Of a stretch of 64,000 bases of DNA, positions 1-10,659 are shown one piece after another; position 1 is the first letter of the stretch; each line of letters opens with the position of its first letter. Both the position numbers and the translations under genes were made by a program. Under the pieces are notes generated by a model, which made no database searches, was not told where the DNA came from, and saw nothing but the letters and a program-made list of their open reading frames with translations. The DNA comes from Lindgomyces ingoldianus (lineage: Eukaryota; Ascomycota; Dothideomycetes; Pleosporales; Lindgomycetaceae): the NCBI RefSeq assembly GCF_010093535.1, contig NW_022985166.1, positions 1,334,978 through 1,398,977 of the forward strand, read 5' to 3'.

Positions 1-254
1 AACTCCACAAGAACAAAAGTTGCCAGTGTCCGAACGTTAATCACAGGTATATTGATCCAACTCTGTGTGGATATCACGTAAGCTTATCTCACGTGATATC
101 TGTGCGGGCTTGGCAGGGGGCCAGTATAAAACCAGCCATCCCAACGTACTTAGGATGGCAGCCGTCACCAGAATCAATACATTGTGTTGCCTGCTCACCT
201 CTTGGTACGCCCCTTGGGCGTACGTTCGTTCGATCGAACCCAGGTCAACCGACA
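1..254 (-). mobile_element. 5' LTR (27-254) and leader start of an LTR element running off the left edge
   Basis: Read on the minus strand, position 254 begins TGTCGGTTGACC and position 27 ends CGGACA, giving a 228-bp unit with TG...CA ends. Its first 70 bases match the LTRs of the nested element at 29391-31029, and so do its last six. The next bases inward (26 to 1, starting CTGGCAACTTTTG) match the leader that follows the LTR at 29618 (CTAGCAACTTTTT). This is therefore a 5' LTR plus leader, with the element body lying outside the window. The middle of the LTR differs from the other copies, so it is a related family or subfamily. It keeps its CpG sites (CGTTCGTTCGATCG) where the other copies have TpA, so it has escaped RIP and may be a recent insertion. 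Confidence 0.7.
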
Positions 255-1480
255 CTAATCTTAAACTCTTACCCCTGTGTATGCAGCTAGTAAGAAGGTC
301 TAGCTAGACACTAGAAATATTTAAATAAACTAATAATTAAAAAAACTTAATTAAAAAAACTTTAGCTTTTTTATAGTAGCCTATATAGTTTTATTATATG
401 CTTACTAATTAATCCTACCTAACAGCATAAAGATACACTCTATGTTCTACATATTATTACTGCGCTAAGTAGCCTTTAAATCTAACTATCTACCTAAATA
501 GCTAAACCTACTACTTAAACCTATTATTATAAATAATAAACTAGAATATGTTATAGAAAATATTAAATAAATCTAGTTTAATAAAAAAAATATATCTATA
601 AATACTTTATAAAATAAACTAGATATAATAAACTGTTGTAAAAACTTATAGAAGCCTTATAAAAAAACTTTATAGTAACCTAATTCTACACCTAATACCT
701 ATCTAAACTAAACCTATACTCTAATAAAAATAACTTAATGCTAGAACTACTAATGTAAAGAATTCCCTTTCTAATAAAAGGGGGGGTACTGTTACAGTAT
801 TCTCCCTAGATCCTAGACATAACTATATTAGATATATACTAAAGTATTATTAGTGCACGTCTAACATAAACATAACATAACATAGACATAAACTTAAGTA
901 TAAACTGCTTTAACACTAACTAAACTTAAAATAGGCTTAATTTATACTTAAAGCGCTTAGACTTTTAAGCTAAGTATTTAATTACTAATTTTTTTTAAAC
1001 TTTCCTGTTCCTTACACAACGTCTTGTACCTACTATAATACCTCACGTAGTAATTAAACTAGACCTCCGTGAAGCTCTATAACCTTACTCGTGCATAATC
1101 GTGACAGGCCTGCAAAGTAGTAACACGCTAAGATAACTATGTTGTTAATTAAGATAGAAATTAGGACATTATAATAAGCAAAAGAATAATGTAGATAGCA
1201 TAGTTGCTAAATTTATTAGAAGATTGCTAACAAAACAGGCAATAACAGCATTCTCTGCATTAATCTCTAAACACAAGCCCCCTAGCCCTTAGCAACCTGC
1301 CTTTAACTGCCTAAAACTACTAAAAATCTTATATAACTACTGTAAACAGTTAGTACAGCAGCCTTACGTATAGTACAGTATACTAAGTAGATGCCCTGTA
1401 CGTACGTACGTGACTAAAATCAGTGTACTGCAGTACTGTACTATTAGGTGTACTAACGGTTGGACACACTGATCTGGAAT
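255..1480. repeat. AT-rich, RIP-like degraded repeat block
   Basis: The stretch is very rich in A and T, TpA-rich, and has stops in all frames, as expected of an old RIP-mutated transposon. No protein motif survives that I can name. At 777-793 a run AAAAGGGGGGGTAC is followed by TGTTACAG, which resembles a polypurine tract followed by the start of a 3' LTR. I could not find the matching LTR end. The block ends abruptly near 1480, where gene-derived sequence begins. Confidence 0.6.
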
Positions 1481-1538
1481 CTATTCCGCATTGTGTGTGA
1501 GATCACTTACATGGCCCTCTTTGGTTTCCACCTTTTAG

Positions 1539-2530
1539 TCAACAACTGACCAAAACATTGGCAAGCTCGATAAGAATAACTCCTCCGGAGTTGGGATCAG
1601 CTGCTCCTCCAATGACGCCGGCGTCGCGATGGGTTCCTATGACAACGACTTTGTCGTCGCTCGTTCCGTTGATGACACCAATGACATCCCAAGCTGGCGC
1701 TATCCACCCATTCATGATACGGTTCATTTTAAACAATGCTACGTGATGTCACTAAAACCTCCAGTCCAGCCACTCCGATTTGCTTCTTTGGCAGTTACGC
1801 CGTTGCCTTCTAGAGCCGTGAGGAGAGGGAGTGCATCACCCATGCTGGGTGGGGTCGAGGGAATTGACAGGTTGTAGTTAGATACGTTGCCTTGGGGTGA
1901 ATCGGGGGTGGAGGCTCAGCCTACAGTTGTTGGACCGCTGGAGTAGATGGAGGAAGCGCACACTGCCTCGCGGGATTGAGGAAGGGTTTCTCGCTGGACC
2001 ATCCAAGAATTGTCAATTCCTATGCATCAGAGGTGCCCTGTTGAGCAATTCGGACCTGGATACGCCACATAACCGTTCTCCCCGGTAGCCTCGCCGTCAT
2101 CTAATGAACCGGTGAAGACAATCAACCCAACCATGCTATTATCCTGGGTATTCTTGACTTCCGTCCCTCGATAAATATCACCGTAATTTGCCATTGCAAT
2201 CTTTCCTCTAGGGTCGATCCCGGCGTCCTTTATAACTTTGAAGTCGGCCTAGGTCCCTCGACTGACATGATTTAGCACCCCCTCGCCTCATCTCAAGACA
2301 CCATTACATACTCAACATAAATATACTCCGCTGTAACATCTCTACTCCTGCTCATAGCATGAAATGTGGGAATTCTGTTTGGGTAACTGCTGGTATCATC
2401 TTCCTCCAGAACATCCTCATTTAAATTTGCCCCACATATGTACTCCCATCCGGTCGACTTGACGTTGAGCCTGAATGCTCGGGATACGTCATCCAAATGG
2501 AATATTTCGCAGCATTGTTATTAGTCATGA
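1539..2530 (-). pseudogene. Truncated, frameshifted glutamate carboxypeptidase II-like (M28B) relic
   Basis: On the minus strand this reads as pieces of a fungal glutamate carboxypeptidase / PA-domain M28 peptidase in the correct order but in different frames. The N-terminal piece near 2440-2300 contains EDVLEEDDTSSYPNRIPTFH and DVTAEYIYV. The PA-domain piece near 2260-2040 contains GIDPRGKIAMANYGDIYRG and GYVAYPGPNC. The next piece near 2020-1760 has NPSSIPRGSV, then MGDALPLLTALEGNGV. The metallopeptidase start near 1700-1545 has WDVIGVINGT and HRDAGVIGGAADPNSGG, which includes the first zinc-ligand His and Asp region. Everything after ELANVL is missing, and the relic stops about 60 bp before the AT-rich block. 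At least three frame changes and the lost catalytic half make it a pseudogene. The start is also missing. Confidence 0.85.
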
Positions 2531-2890
2531 ATGAGTGAACATGGTAGTGAACTTGCGACACCGTTTAACAGAAGGGGAACGGGGAGGTGTTAGGAGTAGA
2601 TACCCAAGGCAATGGATATGCCGAGGAAGAGTAACAGTGCTGTCATTAAGCTAAGTATCTAATAGCGGGCATTATTAACCACTTGTGTCACCAGCATCCA
2701 TTACCTACAAGAAAAGTGAGTAGAATCAAATTCATGGGTATCCCTCTACCATGTCCAATTAAAGCGTTTTATCAAAGAATGTCCGTACCATCCTGATTTA
2801 GACCAAAGGTCACCAAAAGAAAACATCTTCAAATGCCTGCATTCAAAGCCCCACGTATCCTCATATATCCTAGAACTATACCGAATATAA
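2531..2890. other. Intergenic, nothing recognised
   Basis: About 360 bp between the peptidase relic and the 3' end of the Pro/Gln-rich gene. No coding signal or repeat was seen. Confidence 0.5.
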
Positions 2891-3640
2891 TCAAGGTCGA
2901 TAGGGTGGCGGAGGGTCATCCTCCCGCTCACCAGGGTGTAGAGGGTTTGACACGGCGAAGTGCACGTGTGGTGACTGTGGCCCATAGGTCTCCCAATTAT
3001 CATCTACCGTGTGCCCTCCTGATGACTGTTGGGTCGGCTGTGCCACTGGTGCGGTCGACGAGGGATCGAAGGAGGGGTACGATGCGCTGAAGCCTGTGTT
3101 GTAATATGGGTAGTTGACTGGCGCGTAGCCTTGTGGAACAAACTGAGGCTGGGGTTGGAGTGCTTGCTGAGGCTGCATCGGCCGTCGAGGCGGAAGGGCG
3201 GGAGACGCGTCCTGTGGTGGTGAGCCGTTCGCGACGGGCATGTTCGAGAGTGTGGCGAACGAGTCTTGTCTTCTTAGAGGTTGCATCTGAGGTTGCATCT
3301 GAGGTTGCATCTGAGGTTGAGGCTGCATTTGATGTTGAAACGAGGGTTGAGCCTGAGGATAAGGCTGCGGGCGTGGAGGATATGGCTGACTTTCAGGAAT
3401 AGGCTGAGCCGTGTATGGTCGAAGTTGTGGTTGAGGGGCGTAGCAGGCATACTTTTGCTGTGGTACGGGCTGTTGGGCTTGCGGATAGGAAGGATATGAC
3501 TGAGGTTTCGGCCCGGGGAACGTATGGTGTCGACGTTGGTTTGCTTCCTCGACCAGCTTCTTCTTCTCGTTCTTGTTCTTGTGGTAGCGATGGATAAGGT
3601 AGCCACCGACGACAAATTCAAGTCCGCCAAGGACGACCAT
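2891..3640 (-). CDS. Pro/Gln-rich protein with N-terminal hydrophobic segment and C-terminal PPPPY
   Basis: Single exon of 249 residues if the first ATG at 3640 is used. The open frame extends 12 bp further upstream but without an ATG. Residues 1-17 (MVVLGGLEFVVGGYLIH) are hydrophobic and are followed by a basic patch (KNKNEKKK), which suggests a short membrane anchor with the rest in the cytosol. The remainder is low-complexity and rich in Pro, Gln and Tyr. It includes a tandem QMQP repeat encoded by a 12-bp DNA repeat near 3280-3320. The C-terminus ends DDPPPPYRP and contains a PPxY motif, the kind bound by WW domains such as those of Rsp5/Nedd4 adaptors. I do not recognise the family. The WW-adaptor role is an inference from the motif alone, and an upstream exon cannot be excluded. 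Confidence 0.6.
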   Translation of the reverse strand: MVVLGGLEFVVGGYLIHRYHKNKNEKKKLVEEANQRRHHTFPGPKPQSYPSYPQAQQPVPQQKYACYAPQPQLRPYTAQPIPESQPYPPRPQPYPQAQPSFQHQMQPQPQMQPQMQPQMQPLRRQDSFATLSNMPVANGSPPQDASPALPPRRPMQPQQALQPQPQFVPQGYAPVNYPYYNTGFSASYPSFDPSSTAPVAQPTQQSSGGHTVDDNWETYGPQSPHVHFAVSNPLHPGEREDDPPPPYRP

Positions 3641-4137
3641 GATGTCAGTCACGGAACGAGGAGGTTGATGAAGTAAGTTTAGAAGGACAGATTATGGGGT
3701 GTAAAAGGTGACGGCACGGCTGCTCCGGACATGGAATATGTTTAGAGAAGGAGGAGGAGGAGGACGGGCAGAAGAGAACAGCAACATCCTGAGGAATGTT
3801 TTGCTGGTGGTGGCTCAGCCCTCCTCATGCTTGTGAGCGCCGGTGAGGCCGAAGTGGGAGGCTATGGCGGTTTGGGCCATGCTCGTCCAATCATTTCTCT
3901 TGCTTTAACCGTCTGTGACGAGCGAATCAGGGAGCAAAGAGCGCAGGGGGCCGGAAACACGGTCTGCAGTTCCGTTTTTTGCGAATGTCAATTGCTGTGT
4001 TATCCATCACGTCTGACCTGTTATCAATAGGGTGATACTTGCGAGGTTCCATGGATCGCTCCGCGGAGCTGCATTGATAAGTGGCATGTCGCAACTTCCT
4101 CTCTCACCACATGCGCTTTCCTCCGCTGCCTTGCATC
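3641..4137. promoter_or_regulatory. Divergent intergenic region, Pro/Gln-rich gene and MFS gene
   Basis: About 500 bp lie between two divergently read genes. It holds a purine run (GAAGGAGGAGGAGGAGGACGG, near 3746-3767). No TATA box or named operator was recognised. Confidence 0.35.
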
Positions 4138-5708
4138 ATGTCATCATCACCAAACAAGATCATCCATCGAAATGCTACTCCCCTACAAGACATTGAGCTT
4201 CCTATCTTGAACACTTCTTCTCGGCACCCGGCGCAGAGAGTCAATCCAACCCAAGAAGAGACAGACTTGACCCAGGCGAACATTCTCAAAATCATTGCAG
4301 CGGGCTTCTCCTTCTTCTTTGCCGGGACAAATGATGGCAGTTTAGGTGCCTTGACCCCCTACATTCTAAGAACATACCATGTTGGGACGGAATACATTGC
4401 TTTGATTTATGCAGCATCATTCCTTGGCTGGCTCTTCACCGCAGCAACTAATAGCCATGTCTCTCGATATCTCCATCTAGGCTCAATTCTCACCCTTGGG
4501 GCGGCCCTCCAGCTCATAGCTCACCTTCTCCGATTCTGGAATCCGCCATTTGGTCTCTATGTCGTTACATTTTTCATCCAAGCCGCGGGGATGGCGTACC
4601 AGGACTCTCATTCCAACACTTTCGTTACCTCCATTCGAGGCGCCCATAGATGGCTTGGGTTCATCCACGCCATGTACGCCCTTGGGTGTCTCGTTTCTCC
4701 GTTTGTTGCTACTGCCATTACTTCAAAGGTGGGCGAGAAGTGGCCACTATTTTACCTATTTCTTGTCGGCATTGGAACCTTTAATGTTGTGGGTGTTCTG
4801 ATTGGCTTCAGAGACAGTCTCAAGGTACATGCTCCACAAAACCTTTTGCCATCTTCCATGGACACGAATAATCGCAGCGGAAATGCGTCTCGTGACATCA
4901 TCGACACACTAAAGTCACGTCCAGTCTACCTTTTATCTCTATTTTACTTCTTCATGCTCGGAGTCGGCATCACCGCTGGAGGCTGGGTTGTGGAATATCT
5001 TGTGTCCGCCCGCAGCGGAAGACTACCTGAAGTCGGGTACATTCCAGCCGGTCTCTGGGGTGGGGTATTTCTGGGTAGAGTTGCCCTGGCAGAGCCAACC
5101 CATCGTTTTGGAGAGAGGAATATGACGATGGTGTATTGCGTCATGATTCTGGCACTCCAGCTGGTATTTTGGCTTGTCCCCAACCTTACCAGTAGCGCAG
5201 TCGCAATTTGCGCCTTAGGCTTCTTCTATGGCCCAATGTTTGCTACGGTGAGACTCGCCAGCCGCTCATGCTGGGAGGCTCTGTACTTAATGAGCGTAGG
5301 GTATGTCGATTGGTTCAAAGCTATTCGAGAAAAGGATTCAGCCCACAGCCTTAGGTATGACCAGTGCTCATTTACCCCTCTCCTGTTTGACACTTCGGAT
5401 CTTGTCTGTTTTCAAACAACCGGAGGTGTCCCATATTCTTGTTATTGAAATTAAGCCAGCGCCATTTGCTTTGGTTCTTTCCTACGAAACTCCATTTCGA
5501 GCCTTCAATATATTTTCAGGCTACTAACGTTGTACTAGGCTTTGTGTTTGTTCTTGCACAGGCTGGCGGGTCTCTCTTCCCCGCTCTCACTGGAGTTATA
5601 GCAAGCAAGGCTGGTGTGAAGGTTATGCAACCAATTCTCGTTGGGCTGATAGTTGCAATGGGTATTGCATGGACGCTGGTCCCGAAAATACCCCACAGAG
5701 ACGATTGA
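4138..5708 (+). CDS. Major facilitator superfamily transporter, fucose-permease-like
   Basis: Three exons: 4138-5247, 5300-5354 and 5539-5708, with introns of 52 and 184 bp, giving 444 residues. ATG 4138 was chosen (MSSSPNK); an in-frame ATG at 4111 would add nine residues. The protein has about twelve hydrophobic segments. Typical pieces of the fungal FHS-like MFS group are GTNDGSLGALTPYI in the first transmembrane region, YQDSHSNTFV, and the C-terminal AQAGGSLFPALTGVIASKAG. The middle exon encodes SKLFEKRIQPTALG, which restores the family sequence across both introns. Intron 2 ends with CTAAC then TAG. The protein probably sits in the plasma or an organelle membrane and moves a small solute by proton coupling. 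The substrate cannot be told from sequence. Confidence 0.85.
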
Positions 5709-6599
5709 TAGATGTGATCACGTTATACCTTGGACTTTGCTCCTTTCGAACAAAGGTAAGAAGACGCCTCGCACTGCGTCGGATTTTGTCATACGGAATC
5801 ATTAGGTCACGTAACCGGGCTGCAGCCATACCTGCACCTAGACATCACAGCCTCTCTCAACCTCAGCAGGATTACTTCAGCATACAATTCACAAACTTCA
5901 ACACCACAGCACCATCTTTCCTTGAAATCCATACCATTGCACATATAAACCTCACCCAGTTGGATTTCGTACCATGTAATGAGAGCATCAACTAACCTGC
6001 ATTATAGTCACTCTCAAAAAGCGCCATGCTTCCCAAATCCAGACCTGGGTAACTTCAGAGTGACCCCAGTTAGGAAATTTTCTATTTTGACATGCCATGT
6101 CTTTGAAGAACGCTTCGCATTACCCCACTTAAGTACCACTAGTGGCCGAGCCTTTTCTCTGTAGCTATATTATACGCTCGCAAATCTAGAAGAGCAAGGG
6201 ATCGTATATGTAACAGCAATAGAAAGGTTCTGCATTATAAAAAGCGGGGATCTGTGCCCACTGTCAAAGCGTACGATGGTTAGATTATATATCACTAGAA
6301 CATCCGTTTGCAAGATTACGCCACCCGGAGCAAAGTGATAGGAGCGTGAAATGCCGTCTCATTCTTCGGCCTCATGATAGACCTCAAGCATTGTCTTGTC
6401 GAGTCCCTCAAGTTTGAGGTGCTTGCTACCACCCTCTCAGACCCATGATGACTGCAAAGTAGAGGTTTGTCAGGCAGATGTAAAGTTTGACAAATATCAT
6501 AGAATCTATCACTCCCTCCCATTATTTCAGGCAAAAAAAATATACGAGCACTCCCGCCCTTGGAATGGGATTTCTATAACACCGAAAGAAATCCAGCGT
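5709..6599. other. Intergenic, nothing recognised
   Basis: About 890 bp downstream of the transporter, moderately AT-rich, with only short unsupported open frames. It leads into the HET relic. Confidence 0.5.
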
Positions 6600-7400
6600 T
6601 TTTAGAATTACCAGGATCACATCTACTACGGAGCGGGGAGTGGAAGCGGTGCTGGTAACCATAACCCTGCTATACATCAGTGGCCTGCGCATTCTCCCGG
6701 GCTACATTTTGAGGGCCATCCTGCACAATAGAAAGTGAGCCAATACAGAGGTAATGATGTCCGAGTTCCGTCGTGATGCCAATGGCGTCTTGAATTATTT
6801 TGGGTAGTTCCTGGTACAACACTTTGGCGTCTTTGACGGGTATTTTCTTAGTCGAATAGTATGGCTGATCTCTGCCCCAGCTGTAGCTCAACGCTACACA
6901 TAGGACGTCTTGCCCGAGGCTACCCGGATAGCTGATCCACTCGAGTTCGTACGTTGGGTGATGCCGTTGAGATATGGATCAGCTGGGGTCGTGTTAAGGA
7001 AACATTTTAATTTGGAGGATAGCTATAAGAAAGCTAGGTATACAGAGATCTAAGATCTAATAAGTTGATAAGCTCGGGAGGATTCAGGTGTCTCACTGAT
7101 AGTCTACATTTTGAAAAAACGAGTAAGGAAATCATCCCATTGAAACTTAATCTCAGTTTATGAATATCTAGGTTGACCAACCCAGCCGGGAAAACGACTG
7201 ATAGGATTGAATTCGAATATGAACATCTCTCCGGCCACTTAAGTATAACCATAGCTTTCTGGAGAAGGATCCTAGGCCTCTGGGGACGGTCGCACAAATC
7301 CCCACAGCTCCAAGTCGTTTAGTACATCTTCGAGCAGAATTTTTTGCACTCTTCGGATCTTTTTAGCCTCCTCAAGGTTTCGGTGGCGACTGCATAGACT
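6600..7400 (-). pseudogene. HET (heterokaryon incompatibility) domain gene relic
   Basis: On the minus strand, 6990-6670 reads YELEWISYPG, then VALSYSWGRDQPYYSTKKIP and LPKIIQDAIGITTELGHHYL, ending SLSIVQD. This is the HET core, whose family form is YxALSYCWG followed by LPxTIxDAIxVTRxLGxxYLWVDSLCIIQD. A frame change near 6670 continues with MYSRVMVTSTAST, matching the usual MxxVYSNAxVTIAA region. Upstream, 7310-7040 reads in broken frames like the segment before a HET core (FPGWVGQPRYS, SSRAYQLIRS). Several stops and frame changes are present. The conserved W and D of YLWVDSL have become C and G. In other fungi HET genes trigger death of incompatible fused cells; this copy can no longer do so. 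Confidence 0.75.
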
Positions 7401-8357
7401 CACAAAATTGCATGAGGCGAAACGGAAACCGCCCATTTTACCCCACTATCTTCTGGAACATATTTTGAAACCTTCGAATAGGGTATGCCCTATCTCATGA
7501 TTTTGAAGTGTTTGAGACTATGACTCGTTACATAGACCTGAACGATGCCCACGAGGAGCGTCTCCTCAAGTCGCGTGTCCTCAATCCAGAGGCAGCCATA
7601 AGAGTACAGTCGGCCTCTCAACCGTGTATCCCCTCCTTATGCTTGATACCCCTAGATACACTATAAATGCTGTGTAGTACGGAACTATCACGGCTCCTCC
7701 GAATCTACGCAACAACTAGGTTGCTAGCAAAGCCCACACGAACTACAAAGTGGGAAGCAGTGTGCTCTTAGTAAGTTTGGGTCAAAATAATGAGGAGTAA
7801 TAAGGTGCAGAAGCATCTCTCGTAGATGAAGAGCAGCTCACTGCGATAACTCGGGTGTGTCAGGAAAGAGCTTGGCTTGGGACGCTAACCTAAAAGAGAA
7901 CAGTCAGGCTCACGTCATGACTCTTAATTCAACCCCACTTCTAGCTTGCTTCCTCCTTTCCGACGTTGCGTTTGCTGCAACTCTGACTCCTCTTACGCCC
8001 CAATTTGTATCCACCTTCCCTTCCAAGCTGATTTTCAATGTTTTAACTGCCTTAGCGCCTCAGGCATTTATAGTAAGCTGCGAGATAGACTCAACCTAGC
8101 GGATGCAATAGCATCGCAATGCGTCATTAGACACGATCTTTATGACTCTTGTAATTTAAGGATGGGCCATGTGGTCGTGTCTCTCGCGATTTGGCATAGA
8201 CCAAATAAGGCTGGTGTTACAAATCGAAATTTGGATATCATTGGTGGGAGTAAACAAAGGTCGAAGATCTTTCGTTCGAATATAAGTCTTTGAGAAGCTA
8301 GACGTCCTCCATGATTAACGTTTCAGGATATTTACGTATTCTCCTCTTTCTCATGAA
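7401..8357. other. Intergenic, upstream of S58 peptidase; nothing recognised
   Basis: About 950 bp without a convincing gene. The last 100 bp are the likely promoter and 5' UTR of the S58 peptidase gene. No TATA box was recognised. Confidence 0.45.
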
Positions 8358-9602
8358 ATGTCTACTACCACAGTCACCTCTGCCTCCTCGAAGACTCCCC
8401 GTCAGCGCATTCGGGATCTCCTCCCCACTGTCTATCTCGGTCGCTACAGCACTGGATCGAAGAACAGCTTGACCGATATCCCTGGCGTACTAGTATCCAC
8501 TCAATCGATTCACGATTCTCCAAATTACCCCAATGCGACCCCAGGGTCCATTAACACTGGGCTCACCACCATTCTCCCTCGAAAAGACTGGTTCTACAAG
8601 GCATGTTTTGCGGGGATCTTTCGATTCAATGGATCTGGAGAGATGACCGGGAGCCACTGGATTGAGGAAACTGGCCTCCTTCATTCTCCAATTATCATTA
8701 CAGGAAGCTTTGGCGTTGGCTCTGCTTACAATGGGATATACGAATACGGAATCAGAGAACATTCTGATGAGAAGGGTAACGTGGATTGGTTCCTCCTTCC
8801 TGTTGTTGCCGAGACCTTTGATGGCTTTATGCATGATGTCACAAAGTTCGCTGTCACACCTCAGCATGTTGTCAAGGGAATTGACGAGGCTAGTGGCGAG
8901 GCCGTGAAGGAAGGAAATACAGGGGGTGGAACAGGCATGTTATGCCATTGGTTCAAAGGGGGTACTGGGTCAAGTAGTCGTATTATTCCAGCTGAGGATG
9001 GAAAGTCATACACGGTAGCTGCTTTGGTTCAGGCAAACTATGGGGCAATGAGGGACTTCAAAATTGCCGGAGCTCCAATAGGTCGATTGATCTTTGAAGA
9101 TCAGGAACGCAGAGTGAAGGAGAATCCGAACGATCCCGAACTGCTGGCCCAGGCTTCTCTCCTCTTCAAAACCGCCCAAGCTAAGGAAAGAAAGGACGGG
9201 AGTATCATTATCATTCTCGGTACCGACGCTCCACTACATCCCTCTCAGCTCCAACGTCTCGCGAAACGCGCAACCGTTGGTCTATCAAGGGTTGGAGGTT
9301 GGGGTGCGAATCATTCCGGAGATATCTTCTTAGCCTTTTCTACTGCAAACGAGCAAGACGTTCAGACGGGAACCGCGGGCACTGCGGGCAATCGGAAGGT
9401 GGATCCGTGGAGGCCAAGGGAGGTTGGAGTGAACATGATTAACGACCAAACGATCAATGCATTGTTCGAAGCCAGCGCGGATGCCGTTGAGGAGTCGGTA
9501 TTGAATGCTGTTTGTATGGCGGACACGATGAAGGGACACTGCGCGACAGTTGATGCTTTGGACTTGGGGAAGGTGAAAGAGTTGATGGCGAAGTACCTAT
9601 AA
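8358..9602 (+). CDS. S58/DmpA-type N-terminal-nucleophile aminopeptidase
   Basis: Single exon of 414 residues, about the normal length for the family. It matches the DmpA / beta-peptidyl aminopeptidase family (MEROPS S58, PF03576): [13 protein letters not shown] near the start, [20 protein letters not shown] in the middle, [20 protein letters not shown], then [19 protein letters not shown]. In characterised members the precursor cuts itself just before the nucleophile Ser that precedes the TDAPL segment. By position this would be between Gly281 and Ser282 here, giving a 281-residue alpha chain and a 133-residue beta chain. No signal peptide is seen, so it is probably cytosolic. Likely substrates are small peptides or amides with N-terminal D-Ala, L- or beta-residues; the exact specificity is not predictable. 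Confidence 0.88.
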   Translation: MSTTTVTSASSKTPRQRIRDLLPTVYLGRYSTGSKNSLTDIPGVLVSTQSIHDSPNYPNATPGSINTGLTTILPRKDWFYKACFAGIFRFNGSGEMTGSHWIEETGLLHSPIIITGSFGVGSAYNGIYEYGIREHSDEKGNVDWFLLPVVAETFDGFMHDVTKFAVTPQHVVKGIDEASGEAVKEGNTGGGTGMLCHWFKGGTGSSSRIIPAEDGKSYTVAALVQANYGAMRDFKIAGAPIGRLIFEDQERRVKENPNDPELLAQASLLFKTAQAKERKDGSIIIILGTDAPLHPSQLQRLAKRATVGLSRVGGWGANHSGDIFLAFSTANEQDVQTGTAGTAGNRKVDPWRPREVGVNMINDQTINALFEASADAVEESVLNAVCMADTMKGHCATVDALDLGKVKELMAKYL

Positions 9603-10659
9603 GCGAGCAAGGGTTAGCTGGATTTCTCAGTCTCGACATCGTATATCAACGCATCTCGCAGACCTGTATGAATAATAATTCAATTTCGCCGAAATACGAG
9701 GAGAATCTCAAAAAAGACGGTCCTCTGTTCTGGACCTCACTAGTGTTCCATCGCATGCATAGTCGTATTCTCAGCATATATCCTTGTGGATCTGTGGAGG
9801 TAAGATAATAATCAATGAGTTTTTTTTCCTTTTCGTCCGGTCAACTGCGTCGCACTGCTATTTCTGCTCCATCTGTCAGGATATAAGAATATTGTGGATA
9901 CTTGTCCAACTCCTGCAGGATGCAAGTCGTAATCATTTAGCACGATTAGCACCCACGTGATTCATTCCCGGAGCAGGTTATTGCCGATGCTCCGCAACCG
10001 ATGCTCCGACAGATGGAAGGTCCCTCCACCGGCTCCGGCTCTGATTCGACCGCGCCATGCACTGTGGCGCTCCGGAATGTGGCCCTCTTGCAGAAGGAGA
10101 AATACGTGCGAATACGAAAATGGCTTCAGGTTCTGCCTGATGAGAATGTTGCGCGTCCCCCTTCTCGATTTCGCGGAGCGATCTGGCTTGATATATGTCC
10201 GCTTGACCCTCCGTTTACCCCCGTGTTCCAGGCGCCTCCAGGCTTGACACAAAAGGGTTACCGTTTGCTTTTGTGTTAATTTCCTTCAATTCGATGTCTT
10301 AATATCGCTTGTTCCATCAACTCGGTCCTTTCTCCGTACCTCGGCTTGGCGAACTTGCGACGCCGTTCTCATCTGCAACACCAAGTGCTTCCCATTTCCC
10401 GGAGCCTTGTCGTTGCTTATATTAAGCGTGGTTCTCCTTCAGCCTCAAGGCCGTACCAGGGTGTGGTTGAGTCGTTTAGAGAGCACTGAGAGTACTGAGA
10501 GTACTGAGAGAGTACTGAGAGCACTGAGAGCACTGAGAGCACTGAGGGTGAGCGAGCGACGCCTAGCCCCTCACTTTTCGCCACAAATAACAATCTCCAG
10601 GCCTTTTACTCTTACGACTGAGTTAATCCTTCTGCCCAAGGTGTAAAGCCTTTTTCAGC
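9603..10659. promoter_or_regulatory. Intergenic and upstream region of the ABC transporter
   Basis: About 1.05 kb. Overlapping open frames of about 96 codons on both strands at 9957-10280 show no family resemblance. The last 200 bp contain the ACTGAGAG minisatellite and a pyrimidine-rich stretch before the ABC transporter ATG. Confidence 0.4.
10479..10547. repeat. ACTGAGAG-type minisatellite in the ABC transporter upstream region
   Basis: Seven to eight imperfect copies of a 9-10 base unit (GAGAGCACT or GAGAGTACT) run in tandem, ending in ACTGAGGGTG. The array ends about 110 bp before the ABC transporter ATG, so it is probably in the 5' UTR or core promoter. Copy number is likely to vary between strains. 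Confidence 0.85.

Noticed and set aside
4081..4137. Upstream extension of the MFS reading frame to position 4081
   Set aside because: The frame starts with GTG, not ATG. Nuclear fungal genes use ATG, and ATG 4138 gives the usual N-terminus.
9957..10280. Overlapping 92-96-codon open frames on both strands before the ABC transporter
   Set aside because: They mirror each other, have no family resemblance and lie in a GC-rich upstream region.
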